This document shows, piece after piece, positions 8,446-17,302 of a stretch of 64,000 bases of DNA. Below the pieces are notes generated by a model, which was not told the DNA's origin, ran no database searches, and saw only the letters and a list, made by a program, of their open reading frames with translations. The DNA lies in assembly GCF_011064285.1 (NCBI RefSeq), contig NZ_CP049332.1, positions 620,001-684,000 of the forward strand. The letters are read 5' to 3'. Source of the stretch: Vibrio ziniensis (lineage in GTDB: Bacteria > Pseudomonadota > Gammaproteobacteria > Enterobacterales > Vibrionaceae). The translations under genes were made by a program, and so were the position numbers. Numbering within the stretch: position 1 is the first letter of the stretch; each line of letters starts with the position of its first letter.

Positions 8446-8474
8446 ATGAAAAAGCTCACCATTTGGTGAGCTTT
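8446..8474 (-). terminator. Terminator of ohr
   Basis: Perfect stem AAAGCTCACCA / TGGTGAGCTTT (8451-8461 / 8464-8474) with T-rich flank on the minus strand, 20 bp beyond the ohr stop codon. Confidence 0.85.
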
Positions 8475-8493
8475 AATGCGAATCGATTATGAA

Positions 8494-8919
8494 TTAAGCG
8501 ATTTTCACACCGTTTGCGGTTAACGCTACAGCGATATTACCGCGAGTTGCGTTTGAATATGGACATACTTGATGAGCGGTTTTTACTAGTTCAATAGCCA
8601 AAGTTTCTTCAAGATCGAGCTTAGCTTCGAGGCTAACTGTTAGAGCGAATCCACCATTTTCATTTGGACCGATGCCAACTTCTGCAGTTACAGGCGCTGA
8701 TTTAAGCGCTACTTTCGCTTCACGAGCCACATGTAGTATCGCATTTGAGAAACAAGCTGAATAGCCTGCTGCAAACAGTTGCTCCGGGTTAGTGGCTGTA
8801 CCATTGCCACCCATTTCTGTTGGGTAGCTCAAGTCTACGGATAGTAGACCGTCTTCAGTTGAAACTTTTCCGTTACGGCCTGCTAGTGCAGTTGCTTTTG
8901 TTGTATAGATAGTTGTCAT
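8494..8919 (-). CDS. ohr: Organic hydroperoxide resistance protein Ohr
   Basis: A 141-residue thiol peroxidase of the Ohr branch of the OsmC/Ohr family, which reduces organic and fatty-acid hydroperoxides using lipoylated partners. Two catalytic cysteines are visible: C56 in GYSACFSNA and C119 in HQVCPYSNATRGN. Family motifs NPEQLFAAGY and the length are typical of Ohr. It is transcribed divergently from an OhrR-like MarR regulator 112 bp away, the usual arrangement. Confidence 0.95.
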   Translation of the reverse strand: MTTIYTTKATALAGRNGKVSTEDGLLSVDLSYPTEMGGNGTATNPEQLFAAGYSACFSNAILHVAREAKVALKSAPVTAEVGIGPNENGGFALTVSLEAKLDLEETLAIELVKTAHQVCPYSNATRGNIAVALTANGVKIA

Positions 8920-8948
8920 GTTTTTTTTACCTTAAAATATATTGCGTG

Positions 8949-8959
8949 CAATTTAATTG
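8949..8959. promoter_or_regulatory. Probable OhrR operator between ohr and ohrR
   Basis: Palindrome CAATT-T-AATTG in the divergent intergenic region. It resembles the AATT-based inverted repeats known for OhrR. A second palindrome, TTGTGCACAA, lies at 9001-9010. Confidence 0.55.
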
Positions 8960-9031
8960 TTAGCAATATTAATTCGATCTTTAGGTAGAATGCAAGTATA
9001 TTGTGCACAACTTATTTTGAGAGAGAGAAAC

Positions 9032-9499
9032 ATGAGTCATTGTGTAACAGGTAAGAGTGTCGATTCACTGACAAGAGAAGAGTTATTATTGCTTGATAAT
9101 CAACTTTGTTTTCCTTTGTATAGTGCTGCTAATGCGGTTGTTCGTGCGTATCGACCACTGCTTGATACCCTTGATCTTACCTATGCTCAATATCTGGTTA
9201 TGATGGTGCTGTGGCAAACAAACGGCATTAACGTAAAGATACTTGGCGAACGATTACATCTTGATTCAGGGACGCTAACCCCACTTTTAAAGCGTCTTGA
9301 AAGCAAAGGGATCGTGACTCGGAAACGTGGGCAGTCAGATGAGCGTGTACGTGAGCTCTTCCTGACAGATGAAGGTTTTGCGTTAAAAAGGAAAGCGATG
9401 TCTGTACCAAACGCTATGCTGTGTAAGCTTGATCTCGAATTGGACGAGCTTATTTCGTTAAAAACACTTTGCGAAAAGGTCATTGCGAAGTTGTCTTAA
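9032..9499 (+). CDS. ohrR: Peroxide-sensing MarR regulator OhrR
   Basis: A 155-residue MarR-family repressor beginning MSHCVTGKSVDS. The ATG at 9032 is preceded by GAGAGAGA and is preferred to an upstream ATG at 8957 that lies in the operator region. LLLLDNQLCFPLYSA carries the conserved reactive cysteine (C26). The winged helix includes LHLDSGTLTPLLKRLESKGIVTRKR and DERVRELFLTDEG. In the family, oxidation of this cysteine by organic peroxide releases the divergent ohr promoter. Confidence 0.92.
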   Translation: MSHCVTGKSVDSLTREELLLLDNQLCFPLYSAANAVVRAYRPLLDTLDLTYAQYLVMMVLWQTNGINVKILGERLHLDSGTLTPLLKRLESKGIVTRKRGQSDERVRELFLTDEGFALKRKAMSVPNAMLCKLDLELDELISLKTLCEKVIAKLS

Positions 9500-9609
9500 T
9501 CGGAAAAGCGAGTCAAAGATCTTAGTTTTAGTTTCACATTCATCAATTTAGTTGTTGAATTAAACGGATGAGATAAAATTTTCGCTCACTCATTGTTCAA
9601 GGAAGAAAA

Positions 9610-10224
9610 ATGTACTCAGTTCGATTAGATGAGCAACATGTCTACCCATCAAAAGTAGTCTGTGTGGGGCGCAATTATGTTGAGCATATTAAAGAGCTAA
9701 ATAATGCCATTCCGGATCAAATGGTAGTATTTAACAAACCAAACAGTAGCGTCACTTCAACGTTAAGTTCCTTCCATCAAGAAACGCTGCATTACGAGAC
9801 AGAGATCTGCTTTCTTATTAAAGATGGACAGTTTTCAGCGGTGGGTCTGGGGCTAGATCTTACTAAGAGAGAGCTACAAGCCGAATTGAAGAAGCAAGGT
9901 TTGCCTTGGGAACGCGCAAAGGCATTTGACGGTTCAGCAGTGTTCAGCCGTTTTATTCCATTGGGTGATATAGATATTGCATCTTTGCATCTTGAGTTGC
10001 TTATTAACTGTGTGCGAGTGCAGGCTGGTGGCGTTGAGCAGATGATGTATAAACCTGTTGTGATTCTCAACGAATTGAAGTCATACACTACTTTGTTTGA
10101 CGGCGACGTCATTATGACTGGTACACCACAGGGCGTAGGTGAAGTGCATCGTGGAGACGTGTTCTTGGGTCGCTTAAAAAGTGGCGACAAAACACTTATC
10201 GAAATTGAATGGGCAGCAGAGTAA
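9610..10224 (+). CDS. Fumarylacetoacetate hydrolase family protein
   Basis: A 204-residue cytosolic FAH-domain enzyme, a family of metal-dependent hydrolases, decarboxylases and tautomerases acting on oxo-acids. Motifs seen: CVGRNYVEHIKEL, VVFNKPNSSV, the metal-binding LHYETEICF, GLDLTKRELQ, AFDGSAVFSRF and VIMTGTPQGVGEV. Length and motifs fit the YcgM-like group. The substrate cannot be told. AAGGAAG precedes the start. It is a single-gene unit between ohrR and a convergent operon. Confidence 0.9.
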   Translation: MYSVRLDEQHVYPSKVVCVGRNYVEHIKELNNAIPDQMVVFNKPNSSVTSTLSSFHQETLHYETEICFLIKDGQFSAVGLGLDLTKRELQAELKKQGLPWERAKAFDGSAVFSRFIPLGDIDIASLHLELLINCVRVQAGGVEQMMYKPVVILNELKSYTTLFDGDVIMTGTPQGVGEVHRGDVFLGRLKSGDKTLIEIEWAAE

Positions 10225-10235
10225 CCAGTGTTTCA

Positions 10236-10277
10236 TTCCCTTCTTACTTTCATTTTTTAAATAAAGTAAGAAGGGAA
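10236..10277. terminator. Bidirectional terminator-like inverted repeat
   Basis: Perfect 15-bp arms TTCCCTTCTTACTTT / AAAGTAAGAAGGGAA between convergent genes. There is no clear T run outside the stem, so function as a terminator is likely but not certain. Confidence 0.65.
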
Positions 10278-10313
10278 ATCAAAGTTCTACTTATTTCGCT
10301 TTCGCAAAACTTT

Positions 10314-10631
10314 CTATCCCCAAACAATCAAGTTAAGCACTAAAAATGCAGCCATGCTTACCACAACGGTCAATAGTACATTTTTTGTCTTCCAAGCAAT
10401 AATACCTGCCAACATTGCCGCCCAAAGATAAGGGTTGTGGGCTGAAGCATTAAGAGTATTGCCGTGAGTAAAAACAATGGGGGCCCAAATTGCCGTTAGA
10501 ACTGCAGGACTTGAATAACTCAGTAACTTTTGTACTCCTGGGCTGAGTCGAAGTGGTAGTCTTGGCTCTAAGAAAAGGTAGCGGCTTAGGAAAACCAAAC
10601 AGGTCATTGCCAAAATGGAGAGAATAATCAT
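10314..10631 (-). CDS. azlD: AzlD family branched-chain amino-acid transport subunit
   Basis: A 105-residue hydrophobic protein with four predicted membrane segments, the usual size of AzlD/YgaH. Motif FLSRYLFL, PAVLTAIWAPIVF and NPYLWAAMLAGIIAWKTKN fit the family. It is the small partner of AzlC in branched-chain amino-acid export. Its start overlaps the end of azlC by 4 bp, so translation is coupled. Confidence 0.9.
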   Translation of the reverse strand: MIILSILAMTCLVFLSRYLFLEPRLPLRLSPGVQKLLSYSSPAVLTAIWAPIVFTHGNTLNASAHNPYLWAAMLAGIIAWKTKNVLLTVVVSMAAFLVLNLIVWG

Positions 10632-11377
10632 GCTTCATCTCCTGATTCTTTGTTTCTCACGGTCCTTTTCGCGAGGGCCAACTCCCCGAAGTATCCAGTC
10701 AACATAGCCCCTATACTGGCGTACATTAAGCTGCCGTTTACGTTAAGCATTGTTAGAGCGACGGATAGAACGAGCGCAGTGATCACCGAAACAAGAATAG
10801 GGATACTCTTTACATTCGGAACGACGATAGCGATAAATGTTGCTGCCACAGCGAAATCTAATCCAATTGAGCTAAGTGAGGGGATGTAACTACCTGCGAC
10901 AATTCCGACTAAAGTGGCCAAGTTCCATATGAGATAAAAACTCAGCCCTGCACCTAATGCATACCAATGGTTAAACTGCTTTTCACTTTGTTGACCACAT
11001 AATGCGAATAGCTCATCAGTGAGTAGAAAGCCAAGTATGATTCGCCAACGGGTAGGTAATGGGCTAATTTTTGCTCTCATCGACACGCTATAAAGAAAAT
11101 GTCTCGATGTGATAAAAAAGGTGGTGATCATCATTGTCATGAGACCCGCACCCGCTTTAATCATACCAGTTGCTACTAGCTGAGCTGATCCTGCGAATAA
11201 TATTGCCGATAGTGCTTGGCTTTCCAATGGGTTGAGTCCGGCCTCAATAGCAAAAGAGCCTGCAAGTAGTCCCCAAGGTAACACGGCTACGCTCAGGGGT
11301 AGCATAGCAACTGTGCCTTGCCAAAAAAGCCGTGGATTTGAGTCTACGGCATGTTTTGATAGAGCCGTACTATTCAT
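10628..11377 (-). CDS. azlC: AzlC family branched-chain amino-acid exporter subunit
   Basis: A 249-residue membrane protein of the AzlC/YgaZ family. Family-like stretches include LPWGLLAGSFAIEAGLNPLESQALSA, FAGSAQLVATGMI and TSRHFLYSVSMR. It forms an exporter for valine and related amino acids with AzlD, encoded directly downstream with a 4-bp overlap. The upstream mechanosensitive channel gene ends 23 bp away, so all three may be one operon. Confidence 0.92.
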   Translation of the reverse strand: MNSTALSKHAVDSNPRLFWQGTVAMLPLSVAVLPWGLLAGSFAIEAGLNPLESQALSAILFAGSAQLVATGMIKAGAGLMTMMITTFFITSRHFLYSVSMRAKISPLPTRWRIILGFLLTDELFALCGQQSEKQFNHWYALGAGLSFYLIWNLATLVGIVAGSYIPSLSSIGLDFAVAATFIAIVVPNVKSIPILVSVITALVLSVALTMLNVNGSLMYASIGAMLTGYFGELALAKRTVRNKESGDEA

Positions 11378-11400
11378 AAACTATCCTTAATTTCATTAAA

Positions 11401-12492
11401 CTAATTCGAATCTTCCAGGAAGGCTGCTTCTTTTGGTTCTATGACTAGAGTTCGAGTAGGGAAAGCTATATCGGCACCATTTTGATGAATGATATCAATC
11501 ACTTTCAACATGACATCTTGCTTCACTTCATGAAAGCGAACCCAATTAATGGTTTCTGTAAAGGTATAAATAAAGAAATCGAGCGAAGAAGCACCAAATG
11601 CGTTGAAGTTGACGATTAAGGTTTGTTCTGCATCGATATCTTCATGATTTTCTAACATGTCACGAACTTGAGCGACAATGATAGCCATTTTGTCGACATC
11701 TTGATAACGCAGACCTATGGTTTCATATATGCGGCGGTTCTTCATGCGTGAAGGGTTTTCTACGATGATATTACTGAATACGGAATTTGGCACATAGAGA
11801 GGCCTTTTGTCGAATGTCCGGATGATTGTCATCCGCCAACCAATACGCTCCACGGTACCTTCAATTTCTCTATCTGGAGATCGTATCCATTCGCCAACTT
11901 TGAAAGGGCGGTCGAAGTAAATCATTAGACCACCGAAGAAATTAGAGAGAAGATCTTTTGCCGCAAGACCGACAATTAAACCACCGACACCACCAAAAGT
12001 TAGCAAGCCTCTCAAGCTGACTCCCAGTGTTTGCATCACCGAAAGTAAACCAATGGTCAAAATGATTAGACGTGACACCTTGCCTACCGCTTGGACAGTC
12101 GTTTCGTCGCGTCGTTTATCTTGGAGAAGGTAGTGCTCGACGTTAAGAGCTAAACGAATCAGTATCCATATGAAAATGGCAGCAAGCATGAGCTTTTTAC
12201 TTGTTGCTAACCAACTGAATTTACTTTGAATGTTATCATCTAGCAGTAGCCCCAGAGAAATGGTCGCAGGCCAGCACCAGATTAGGGTACTTATTGGGGT
12301 TTTTAATGCGTGTAATATAAGATCATCCCAGTGAAATTTAGTTTTTTCACTGATGTTGAATAAATGGCTATAGATGAAGCGCCAAACAACCCATGCAACT
12401 AAACTTGCTAAAGTGATAAAAATTACGCTGTTATCCCAGCCTTTTAGATATTGTGAATTCTGAATATCTGTTAATAAATCGTTCATATCCAT
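11401..12492 (-). CDS. MscS-family mechanosensitive channel
   Basis: A 363-residue inner-membrane channel that opens under membrane tension to release solutes after osmotic downshift. It has several N-terminal membrane segments and then the pore helix and beta domain signature LLTFGGVGGLIVGLAAKDLLSNFFGG, FDRPFKVGEWI and VERIGWRMTIIRTFDKRPLYVPN. The extra N-terminal helices and this signature fit the YnaI-like group better than short MscS. The start could be either ATG at 12492 or 12486. It lies upstream of azlCD on the same strand. Confidence 0.92.
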   Translation of the reverse strand: MDMNDLLTDIQNSQYLKGWDNSVIFITLASLVAWVVWRFIYSHLFNISEKTKFHWDDLILHALKTPISTLIWCWPATISLGLLLDDNIQSKFSWLATSKKLMLAAIFIWILIRLALNVEHYLLQDKRRDETTVQAVGKVSRLIILTIGLLSVMQTLGVSLRGLLTFGGVGGLIVGLAAKDLLSNFFGGLMIYFDRPFKVGEWIRSPDREIEGTVERIGWRMTIIRTFDKRPLYVPNSVFSNIIVENPSRMKNRRIYETIGLRYQDVDKMAIIVAQVRDMLENHEDIDAEQTLIVNFNAFGASSLDFFIYTFTETINWVRFHEVKQDVMLKVIDIIHQNGADIAFPTRTLVIEPKEAAFLEDSN

Positions 12493-12698
12493 CCGAACTT
12501 GATGTCATTTTCCTCATCTAAATTAACAGAAAGTAGGTTAATTCTCTAGATTATGTGAGTTAAGTGGCGAATTTTTAAGACCATTCTATGATATTTAAAA
12601 AGTAGACCAAGATTATTCAACACGTTTGGTAATTGTTGTCATTATTATGGTTAGCATCCGTAAAGCTGGATAACCATTTAAGTTAGTAAGGCTAGAAA

Positions 12699-13361
12699 AT
12701 GAAAATTCGTGATAAGCAATTTGCCGTCGTCGGCTTAGGGCGCTTTGGTTTATCGGTATGCCAAGAGTTGGCAGATGCTGGTGCTCAAGTACTGGCTGTT
12801 GATGTGAATGAAGAAAAAGTAAAAGCAGCAACTCAATTTGTTACTCAAGCAGTCGTTGCTAACTGTACTCTAGAAGATACTGTAGCTGAGCTTAAGCTCA
12901 GCGATTACGATATGGTGATGGTATCCATTGGTGAGGATGTTAACGCTTCCATTTTGACCACTCTCGTAATGAAAGAGTCAGGTGTAAAATCGGTTTGGGT
13001 AAAAGCGAGCGACAAGTTCCATTCCAAAATTCTGCAAAAAATTGGTGCTGACCATATCATCATGCCTGAGCGTGATATGGGTGTTCGTGTCGCTCGTAAA
13101 ATGTTGGATAAACGCGTGTTAGAGTTCCAAGAGCTAGGAAGTAACCTTGCGATGACGGAAGTGGTTATTGGTTCGCGTTTGATGGGGAAAACTATTGGTC
13201 AACTGAGTCTCTGCCAGAATGACGAAATTCAAGTTTTAGGGTTTAAGAGGGGCCCTGAAATAATTAAAAACCCTGGGCTCGATAAAGTCATGGAAATTGG
13301 GGATATGTTGATCGTTGCTGGCCCGAAAGATGTGTTAATGGCTAAGTTGAAATCTTTATGA
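12699..13361 (+). CDS. ktrA: KtrA, regulatory RCK subunit of K+ uptake system
   Basis: A 220-residue cytosolic protein with a Rossmann RCK_N domain (VVGLGRFGLSVCQEL glycine motif, D37 of LAVDVNEEK at the end of strand 2) and an RCK_C domain (about 135-220, LMGKTIGQLSL...GDMLIVAGPKD). It forms a ring that gates KtrB in response to nucleotides. It overlaps ktrB by 4 bp, the standard Vibrio arrangement. Confidence 0.96.
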   Translation: MKIRDKQFAVVGLGRFGLSVCQELADAGAQVLAVDVNEEKVKAATQFVTQAVVANCTLEDTVAELKLSDYDMVMVSIGEDVNASILTTLVMKESGVKSVWVKASDKFHSKILQKIGADHIIMPERDMGVRVARKMLDKRVLEFQELGSNLAMTEVVIGSRLMGKTIGQLSLCQNDEIQVLGFKRGPEIIKNPGLDKVMEIGDMLIVAGPKDVLMAKLKSL

Positions 13362-14725
13362 GTTTATTTCGCAGCGGTGTTTTCTACCCTTTGGAAAAAG
13401 AGCATTTAGAAAAGAAAAGCTCTGAACCCAAGATCATCTTATATAGCTTCCTGTGGGTACTGATACCTTCCGCAATCTTACTGACCCTTCCCGTATTTTC
13501 AGTATCTGGTTTAAGTTTTTCTGATGCACTGTTCACTGCAACTTCCGCGATCAGTGTAACGGGACTCGGTGTGGTAGATACCGGACAGCACTTTACGTTA
13601 GCAGGAAAAATTCTGCTGATGGCTTTGATGCAAATAGGTGGCTTAGGGCAAATGACGCTGTCGGCAGTATTGTTATACCTGTTTGGGGTGCGATTAAGCT
13701 TGAATCAACAGGCGCTAGCTAAAGATGCATTAGGACAAGACCGTGCAATTAACTTACGTAAATTGGTGAAGAAAATCATTACTTTTGCACTGCTGGCAGA
13801 ATGCATGGGTTTTATTCTTTTGTCGTTTCGTTGGGTGCCGGAATTAGGGTGGTCAACAGGGCTGTTTTATGCGCTTTTCCATGCAATTTCAGCTTTTAAT
13901 AACGCAGGTTTCTCACTGTTTTCCGATAGCATGACGGGCTATGTGGGAGACCCTCTAGTGATCATTACACTCTCCAGTTTGTTTATCTTTGGTGGGTTGG
14001 GCTTCACTGTTGTGGGAGATGTTTGGACCAACTGGCGAAAAGGCATTAAGCGTTTCAGCTTACATACCAAAATTATGCTGACGGCAACGCCAATGCTATT
14101 GCTGGTGGGAACGGTATTGTTCTGGCTTTTAGAGAGGCACAACCCCAGTACTATGCAAAATTTGGATTTGGAATCGCAATGGCTAGCCGCATTTTTCCAA
14201 TCAGCGACAGCAAGAACGGCGGGATTTAACAGTGTCGATCTTGCTCAGTATACTCGCCCAGCATTGTTAGTGATGATTATCTTGATGTTAATTGGGGCAG
14301 GTTCTACTTCGACAGGGGGAGGTATTAAAGTCTCAACTTTTGCGGTTGCATTCGTTGCTACATGGGCTTTCTTGCGTCAGAAAAAACATGTTGTTATGTT
14401 TCGCCGTAGTGTTAACTGGCCAACCGTAACGAAAGCACTTGCGATTATCGTCGTCAGTGGGGCATTACTTACAATTGCGATGTTCTTGCTGATGATCACG
14501 GAAGTTAATGCCAGTTTTGACCATATTTTGTTTGAGACGATTTCAGCATTCGCTACCGTTGGTTTATCTACGGGACTAACGGCAGAGCTTTCTGAACCGG
14601 GTAAGTACATCATGGTGGTAGTGATGATTATTGGGCGTATTGGGCCGTTAACTCTTGCCTATATGCTCGCAACTCCTCAGCCAACTCTATTGAAGTATCC
14701 TGAGGATACCGTGCTGACAGGTTAG
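13358..14725 (+). CDS. ktrB: KtrB, Na+-dependent K+ transporter subunit
   Basis: A 455-residue membrane protein of the Trk/Ktr superfamily with four pore repeats. The selectivity-filter regions are visible as SAISVTGLGVV, SAFNNAGFSLF, ATARTAGFNSVD and SAFATVGLSTGL, each with the conserved glycine. Together with KtrA it takes up potassium, important in hyperosmotic shock. It ends with a 4-bp overlap on the convergent gene at 14722, so no terminator separates them. Confidence 0.97.
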   Translation: MSLFRSGVFYPLEKEHLEKKSSEPKIILYSFLWVLIPSAILLTLPVFSVSGLSFSDALFTATSAISVTGLGVVDTGQHFTLAGKILLMALMQIGGLGQMTLSAVLLYLFGVRLSLNQQALAKDALGQDRAINLRKLVKKIITFALLAECMGFILLSFRWVPELGWSTGLFYALFHAISAFNNAGFSLFSDSMTGYVGDPLVIITLSSLFIFGGLGFTVVGDVWTNWRKGIKRFSLHTKIMLTATPMLLLVGTVLFWLLERHNPSTMQNLDLESQWLAAFFQSATARTAGFNSVDLAQYTRPALLVMIILMLIGAGSTSTGGGIKVSTFAVAFVATWAFLRQKKHVVMFRRSVNWPTVTKALAIIVVSGALLTIAMFLLMITEVNASFDHILFETISAFATVGLSTGLTAELSEPGKYIMVVVMIIGRIGPLTLAYMLATPQPTLLKYPEDTVLTG

Positions 14726-15156
14726 TTCTGCTCGAAGTGGTTAGTGATAGCTCTTCGGCGTGTTTCTGCTCCGCCTGAGGTATCAATGGTGTCTTCAAAC
14801 CCTTGTTTGATGAAACGCTGAATTGGTGATGAAGGTTGAATACGTTTTAGTTGTGGTGATTTGTCTGTTCCTGCTAAAGCATAGATTGAGCGACCTTGTC
14901 CTGTTTCAATCTTGATGTTCTTGCCATCATATTCAAAGCTAGTGCTAATTAATCGGTGATTACGAAATACGCCTTGGTCATTTAGCGTCAATACTTCAGT
15001 ACGGTAGCCTGGGGCATTAATTTCGATCCATGATCCGTAGACTTGAGAAGGATTGGTGTAGGATTGGTAACCAAAATAAATCATAGAACCACACAATAAT
15101 GCTGCTATACCTAAGGTCGTGGCGAATACGGATTTAAATATTGCTTCGTTTGACAT
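14722..15156 (-). CDS. Membrane-anchored protein, probably DUF2850
   Basis: A 144-residue protein with an N-terminal membrane segment (about 9-30) and a periplasmic domain containing QVYGSWIEINAPGYRTEVL and QGRSIYALAGTD. I recall a Vibrio-specific DUF2850 family with this layout and place it there tentatively. The function is unknown. Its 3' end overlaps that of ktrB by 4 bp in convergent orientation. Confidence 0.75.
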   Translation of the reverse strand: MSNEAIFKSVFATTLGIAALLCGSMIYFGYQSYTNPSQVYGSWIEINAPGYRTEVLTLNDQGVFRNHRLISTSFEYDGKNIKIETGQGRSIYALAGTDKSPQLKRIQPSSPIQRFIKQGFEDTIDTSGGAETRRRAITNHFEQN

Positions 15157-15499
15157 GTGGTTACTAATTACTCCGACGACTTGCTCATTTTGTGGGTTTT
15201 TTCATACGTTTACTAAAAGTACCATTAAATGGCTTAGCATTTAAAGCATCATACCGGATTTAGCTAGCTATCCGCTCTTCATCTGTTCTGAACTGTGAGT
15301 ATTACAGCATAGTCAATCGTTAAAAGTCACAGTCTGATCGCCAATTGTTACATTTGAATTTGCAGTGGATTTCGTGCTTAGCTCCAAATCAATAAAAATA
15401 ATGTGGATATTTTGCGTCTTGAATCAAAGATTGTAATGCGTTAAAACAATACGCTGTAGCTTGGACTAGCAAGCAATTGATAATTTACAAGGAAGAACG
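15157..15499 (+). other. 343-bp divergent promoter region
   Basis: It lies between the membrane protein gene on the minus strand and ppnP on the plus strand. No gene or strong repeat was seen. ACAAGGAAG just before 15500 is the ppnP ribosome-binding site. Confidence 0.5.
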
Positions 15500-15781
15500 A
15501 TGATTAAGGAAAACAGTTATTTTGAAGGCACCGTTAAGTCTTTAGGTTTTACCCACGCAGATAGCGACGTTACTGTTGGAGTAATGGTTCCAGGAACTTA
15601 TACATTCAACACTGGTAGCCCTGAGTGCATGACCGTTGTTAAAGGTGCACTAACTATTAAACGTATTGGTGACAAAGACTGGATGACATTTGAAAGCGGT
15701 GACGCTTTTGAAGTCGCTGGAAACTCATCATTTGACGTGAAAGTTGAAGCGTCTACAGCTTATTTATGTGAATACCTATAA
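15500..15781 (+). CDS. ppnP: Pyrimidine/purine nucleoside phosphorylase PpnP
   Basis: A 93-residue cupin-fold enzyme (YaiE/PpnP family) that phosphorolyses several nucleosides to free base and pentose-1-phosphate. Characteristic stretches are NSYFEGTVKSLGF, GVMVPGTYTFNTGSPE, MTVVKGALTIK and FEVAGNSSFDVKV. The length equals that of E. coli PpnP. Single-gene unit with a good ribosome-binding site and a following inverted repeat. Confidence 0.94.
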   Translation: MIKENSYFEGTVKSLGFTHADSDVTVGVMVPGTYTFNTGSPECMTVVKGALTIKRIGDKDWMTFESGDAFEVAGNSSFDVKVEASTAYLCEYL

Positions 15782-15795
15782 TACTAGGTAAAGGA

Positions 15796-15834
15796 CCACA
15801 CTAGTTTACTCATTTTATGAGTTACTAGTGTGGT
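15796..15834 (+). terminator. Terminator-like long inverted repeat after ppnP
   Basis: Nested arms CCACACTAGT / ACTAGTGTGG and ACTCAT / ATGAGT form a long hairpin 15 bp beyond the ppnP stop codon. The T run is weak. Confidence 0.7.
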
Positions 15835-15943
15835 AAAACAAAAAGGAATGGGCAGTGGATTATTCTCTTTTTGTCCAACTGCTCATTAGCTGTTAAATCT
15901 AAGAGCAGTAGAAAAGCCAAAGTGGCCTTTCAAATTCAATGTA

Positions 15944-16792
15944 TTAATAAGTTTCGAATAAACCTGAGTTATAATCTTTTATCGCTTGTTCGATTTCCTG
16001 AATCGAGTTCATTACAAAAGGCCCATAGTGCACCACAGGTTCATTAATAGGCTCACCAATGAACACTAATACACCGCTTGTGTCATTGGCTGTCATCGAG
16101 AAAGATTCCCCGCTAGACAGCAACGCAAACTCACCTTGCATAAGTACTCGTTCACCCACCTTAATACTACCTTTATAGGCGTAGAGCATCGTATTGTGAT
16201 GTTGAGGTGTTTGCACGGTTACGCTACTGCCAGCAACACTTTGCCAGTCAGCAATAGTGACTGGTACTCCGGTTTTCGTTAGTGGCCCTTGTAACTTGGT
16301 ATTATTAGCTGTGATATCACCAGCTAACACTCTCAATAATGCAAGCTTTTCATCTCTGAACTCAGTAATTGTTTCAGGTTGGAAATCATGGTACTGAGCA
16401 GGTTTCATTTTGTCGCGTGCTGGTTGATTGATCCAGATTTGAAAACCGTGCAGGTCACCGTCTTGCATGATGGGCATTTCACTATGAATAACACCTTGTC
16501 CTGCAGCCATCCATTGTGCACCACCAGTGCGAAGTGAACCCACATTGCCCATATGATCTTTATGTTCAAAGTGACCTTTAAGCATATAGGTCAGAGTTTC
16601 AATACCTCTATGTGGGTGTGGAGGGAAGCCTCCTACATAATCTGAACGCTGGTCTGATTTGAGTTCATCCATCATCAAAAATGGAGAAAAAGCAGCGTTG
16701 TTAAAGCCTGCAACACGCTGAATTTTTACGCCGTCGCCGTCAGACGTTGGTTGAGCTGGGATAATTTGGCGGATTTCACGATGTGTACTCAT
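15944..16792 (-). CDS. Pirin family protein
   Basis: A 282-residue double-cupin protein of the pirin family, metal-binding proteins that include quercetinases and redox-linked regulators. The N-terminal cupin carries PPHPHRGIETLTYMLKG, EHKDHMGN and GEMPIMQ-like IHSEMP, holding the usual His and Glu metal ligands. VHYGPFVMNS near the C-terminus is a family hallmark. I start at ATG 16792 (MSTHREIRQI) because the 38 codons upstream do not resemble pirins. Its biological role here is unknown. Confidence 0.93.
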   Translation of the reverse strand: MSTHREIRQIIPAQPTSDGDGVKIQRVAGFNNAAFSPFLMMDELKSDQRSDYVGGFPPHPHRGIETLTYMLKGHFEHKDHMGNVGSLRTGGAQWMAAGQGVIHSEMPIMQDGDLHGFQIWINQPARDKMKPAQYHDFQPETITEFRDEKLALLRVLAGDITANNTKLQGPLTKTGVPVTIADWQSVAGSSVTVQTPQHHNTMLYAYKGSIKVGERVLMQGEFALLSSGESFSMTANDTSGVLVFIGEPINEPVVHYGPFVMNSIQEIEQAIKDYNSGLFETY

Positions 16793-17008
16793 AATTTTTA
16801 TACCGTAACTTTTATATCGTAAATAAGGTCGGCAGACCTTTAGACTATGTTCGAATTGTAGTAGACGAATTGAAAAAGGATGAGAGGTGTTAGTCGAGGA
16901 AGTCATTCAATTATTTCGAATGAGTGTATACAACGAGTGTGCCTTCGGTAGCCAACATCTTTGTTGGTCTATACTTAAATAGAATGCGAAGCGGACAAGG
17001 AGGTTACC

Positions 17009-17302
17009 ATGGCCGTTCTTCCCAAACATACTGACCAGAATCCTCACTATGACCCGAATGACGATCTCACGGTAGATCAGTTACACAGGTATACACGAGC
17101 TGCCAATAAAGCACAGAAGCAACGTGAAGAAGTCGAAAGAAGTGAAGATCCGTCGATTATCGAAGTTGTTCGTAGAACAAGATTTACAGAGCATAGACTT
17201 GCAGCTAAATCTAAAGGCGGTAAACGAAGTTCACATCAATATGCGATGTATATGGTGTTCATTGCAATACTGGGATTGGCCGTCATGTATTTGACTCAGT
17301 AG
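17009..17302 (+). CDS. Small C-terminally membrane-anchored protein
   Basis: A 97-residue protein with a charged N-terminal part (YTRAANKAQKQREEVERSEDP, probably helical) and one C-terminal membrane helix (YAMYMVFIAILGLAVMYL). The strong ribosome-binding site AAGGAGG 6 bp before the ATG supports a real gene. The tail overlaps the convergent GGDEF gene by 20 bp. I do not recognise the family. Confidence 0.75.
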   Translation: MAVLPKHTDQNPHYDPNDDLTVDQLHRYTRAANKAQKQREEVERSEDPSIIEVVRRTRFTEHRLAAKSKGGKRSSHQYAMYMVFIAILGLAVMYLTQ